Source of the DNA: Bdellovibrio sp. 28-41-41
GTDB taxonomy: Bacteria > Bdellovibrionota > Bdellovibrionia > Bdellovibrionales > Bdellovibrionaceae
Assembly (NCBI GenBank): GCA_002256935.1
Contig: NCGL01000048.1
Span: forward strand, 1-52,891
Direction of reading: 5' to 3'
DNA length: 52,891 nt
This document shows, one piece after another, positions 51,179 to 52,891 of this stretch; the stretch's first letter is position 1; the number at the start of each line of letters is the position of its first letter. Both the position numbers and the translations under genes were made by a program. Under the pieces are notes generated by a model. That model was not told the origin of the DNA. It saw nothing but the letters and a program-made list of their open reading frames with translations, and ran no database searches.

Positions 51179-51576
51179 CTAGGCCCTCTTTCTACTTTTT
51201 TTCAACGGCGAGCTAATAAAAGAAAGTAAATTTCCCTCTGGATCTTTAAACCAAATCACCTTTGATTTTTCTGGCGACGTCCAAATCCCACGCGACGTCT
51301 GTTTTATATGGGAAAATTTCTTTATTTTTACTTTGTTTTTTTTTAATTTCTCGGCCGCAGATTCTAAATCTTTTACTTGCCATGCTAAAACCGTATAAGG
51401 CGAAGGAGCAAACGAATTCAGTTTCACTATTCTAAGAGAATATTTTCCAAGCTTTAGACGTGCACACGAACTATCTTTAGAATGAATCTCGAAACCGAAT
51501 ATTTTTTATAAAAAGAAATAGAGCGTTCAAGGTTTATAGAACCGAGGAAAAATATTGGTTTACCAGTTTCAATCAT
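51179..51576 (-). pseudogene. VOC-family protein with a frameshift in an A6 tract
   Basis: From ATG 51576 the minus strand reads MIETGKPIFFLGSINLERSI and SFYKK. It then shifts frame at an A6 tract (51502-51507) and continues IFGFEIHSKDSSCARLKLGK and YSLRIVKLNSFAPSPY, with a normal end (WFKDPEGNLLSFISSPL) at 51179. The pattern is a full VOC (glyoxalase/bleomycin-resistance) domain of about 130 residues. One missing A would restore it. No slippery heptamer of the classic kind is present, so programmed shifting is unlikely; assembly error or inactivation remain. Confidence 0.8.
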
Positions 51577-51678
51577 GTGTAGTCATTTCACAAAAAGTTC
51601 CTATACATATGTATCGAAATTTTAAAAAAGAAAAGTCAGCGTTTCGTCTTATGATGATAGGCGTCGAAAAAATGCCAC

Positions 51679-52272
51679 CTATTTCCAAAATCGCCATTTA
51701 AGTTTTAATTTCTCCTTCTCAAGGAGCTCCCGCCAATCGATGAATAGAAAAAGTAACATTACGATTAAACCGACCACCATTAACACGATATTTTTCAAAT
51801 CAAATGAACCTTCGTATAAATCACTGAAGTTCGTAATCGCGTAATTGCCAGAAATAATAATGAAACCGTCTCCAATTAAGTTGCCTAAAAAAAATGGTGG
51901 AATAATTAAAACTCGTTTTACCTTAGCAAGGCTAGCGGCGGTGAAAAGAGCCGTCGTCGATAGTGGTAAGATAGAATAAATGAAAACGAAAACAAATGTG
52001 GTCCAGCGTTTTCCAAATATTTTATTCCCAACAAATTTGAGGTCGGCTTCTTTTTTCTTACCGACCGCCTTTTTGCCCACCCATGGGACTATGTAAGTAA
52101 AAAATATCATTCGACCGCATACTGTACCTGCTGTTCCAATTACTACCACTGCCCAAGGATTAAGATCGAACTTAAACATAAGGAGCATCATTAGCATCCA
52201 CGCGGGCGGGGCAAATACTGGGATACAATCAACTGCTAAGGCGCTTAGGTATATAAACAAATAAGGAAGCAT
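51679..52272 (-). CDS. DedA/VTT-like membrane protein
   Basis: The 197-residue protein has five or six hydrophobic segments. VFAPPAWMLMMLLMF, AVVVIGTAGTVCGRMIFFTY and FGKRWTTFVFVFIYSILPLS, with TAASLAKVKRVLIIPPFFLG later, follow the layout of the VTT (SNARE-associated, DedA-like) family, including the reentrant Pro segments. The C-terminus is basic and cytoplasmic. Members flip or handle lipids in the inner membrane; the exact activity here is unknown. No operon partner on the same strand is close: the VOC remnant ends 100 nt downstream. Confidence 0.72.
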   Translation of the reverse strand: MLPYLFIYLSALAVDCIPVFAPPAWMLMMLLMFKFDLNPWAVVVIGTAGTVCGRMIFFTYIVPWVGKKAVGKKKEADLKFVGNKIFGKRWTTFVFVFIYSILPLSTTALFTAASLAKVKRVLIIPPFFLGNLIGDGFIIISGNYAITNFSDLYEGSFDLKNIVLMVVGLIVMLLFLFIDWRELLEKEKLKLKWRFWK

Positions 52273-52601
52273 AGGTTATTATACTTAATCTATAGTGTTC
52301 ACTTTTGATATCGTTTTTAGATGCAACCGCATCTCAAATTAAAACTTACCGCAAAAATGGCAGCGCTGGCGATTTTTTTGTTTTTAATGTTGAATCTAGA
52401 AAAGATGCCCAACTGTAGAGATTTTACTTAAGCTAAATAAGGAATAAGCTTTCTGAAAATTTGAAAGAACTATTCTTGTATTTGACGATCTTTCAACGTG
52501 TACTTACAAATTGTTTAAACCGATTGAATTTTTTTCACGCCAGTTATGGAATTGAATTCAACGTGAATTGTACAAATCGTTCAATAATTTCAATACGTTT
52601 G

Positions 52602-52629
52602 ATCTATTGAGACTATAGTCTCAATAGAT
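52602..52629. repeat. perfect 28-bp palindrome
   Basis: ATCTATTGAGACTA (52602-52615) is followed without gap by its exact complement TAGTCTCAATAGAT (52616-52629). TTTTTAA follows on the plus strand, so it might fold into a terminator-like hairpin, but no plus-strand gene ends nearby. An operator is the other reading. Confidence 0.7.
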
Positions 52630-52712
52630 TTTTAACAAATTTATTAAATTCAGCTATTTGACGTTATTAGAGTATCACGATACCTGTCTTCTAAGTGAGA
52701 CTTGGAGGGGCA

Positions 52713-52823
52713 TTGAATCCGATAAAAAGCGAAAATACCAGAATTGGCGGACCCACCGATTATTCTAATAATGCGCATTCGATACCTAATTCCCCTCGTA
52801 TAGACGGCCCTGAGGTCAAGTAA
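52713..52823 (+). CDS. possible 36-residue peptide with strong ribosome site
   Basis: GGAGGGG (52704-52710) lies just before TTG 52713. The product reads MNPIKSENTRIGGPTDYSNN and then AHSIPNSPRIDGPEV, polar and Pro/Asn-rich. The spacing to TTG is short, and after the TAA the same frame stays open to the window edge, so it may be the broken start of a longer gene. No family recognised. Confidence 0.3.
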   Translation: MNPIKSENTRIGGPTDYSNNAHSIPNSPRIDGPEVK

Positions 52824-52891
52824 GATTTTCATCCGTGGATCTTTTTGAGAGTTGGATTTGACCTTGAACCTACATCCTCGTATTCGCGTGC

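Larger units (their letters stand above)
52273..52891. other. 619-nt right-end region, mostly non-coding
   Basis: It contains a perfect 28-bp palindrome and a doubtful 36-codon frame, both listed. The rest is AT-rich, with no RNA gene or clear promoter seen. The region may be upstream of a gene beyond the window. Confidence 0.45.

Noticed and set aside
51495..51515. Programmed -1 frameshift in the VOC gene
   Set aside because: The heptamer is T AAA AAA in the zero frame, not X XXY YYZ of an efficient site, and no downstream structure was recognised.
52650..52832. 60-residue minus-strand frame near the right end
   Set aside because: No ribosome site; the opposite strand has a better start signal, though also doubtful.
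1..52891. CRISPR array, rRNA genes, prophage or insertion-sequence transposase
   Set aside because: I saw no regularly spaced direct repeats with spacers, no rRNA sequence and no transposase or phage structural gene.

Overview
The window looks like a chromosome segment of a member of the Bdellovibrionota, probably Bdellovibrio or Pseudobdellovibrio. The evidence is low G+C, dense secreted and lipoprotein genes, and a ferroportin that closely matches what I recall of the Bdellovibrio bacteriovorus protein. I worked from sequence alone, so family names rest on recognised motifs and remembered family members, not on searches.

Layout. Positions 1-3500 hold the end of an alpha/beta hydrolase, the remnant of a VWA (YfbK-type) gene, and a cheW plus haem-binding chemoreceptor pair; the receptor is frameshifted. 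Positions 3.5-10 kb, minus strand, hold five overlapping or closely spaced genes for exported proteins: two lysozyme-fold candidates, a small secreted protein, an outer-membrane barrel and a large lipoprotein. Positions 10-18 kb are ordinary housekeeping and accessory genes (DUF2799 lipoprotein, response regulator, hydrolase, MarC, DUF455, two flavoproteins, a histidine kinase) plus a remnant of a Na+/H+ antiporter.

Positions 18.3-23 kb form an accessory patch that resembles a cassette array. Small units (a HigB2/HigA2-like pair, a DUF3224 gene, a second toxin-antitoxin pair with a dead toxin) are separated by four related 84-90 nt elements with inverted TTCGA-containing ends. They do not fit the usual integron attC consensus. 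Positions 23.3-32.7 kb hold a 2678-residue exported RHS/YD-repeat protein followed by two small membrane proteins that may be its accessory or immunity proteins. A delta-60 repeat lipoprotein and a DNA-binding protein related to the C-terminal half of serine recombinases follow.

At 35.3-35.66 kb a tRNA-Leu gene is split by a 271-nt group I intron. From 35.7 to 51.1 kb lies a metal-homeostasis region. On the minus strand are two CsoR/RcnR-family regulators with complementary defects and a ferroportin. On the plus strand are a His-rich protein, a CzcC-like outer-membrane protein, an unusually small adaptor and a heavy-metal RND pump, followed by HupE-like and small periplasmic proteins, an outer-membrane barrel, a ZnuA/ZnuC/ZnuB-type ABC importer, a Tat-type exported Fe/Mn superoxide dismutase and a CNNM/CorC-like membrane protein. 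The regulators and export genes presumably deal with metal excess, while the ABC importer handles scarcity. The right end has a frameshifted VOC protein, a DedA-like protein, and about 600 nt with a perfect 28-bp palindrome.

Several genes are broken by single-base changes next to homopolymers (chemoreceptor, VOC protein, RelE-like toxin). Real decay and assembly error cannot be told apart here.
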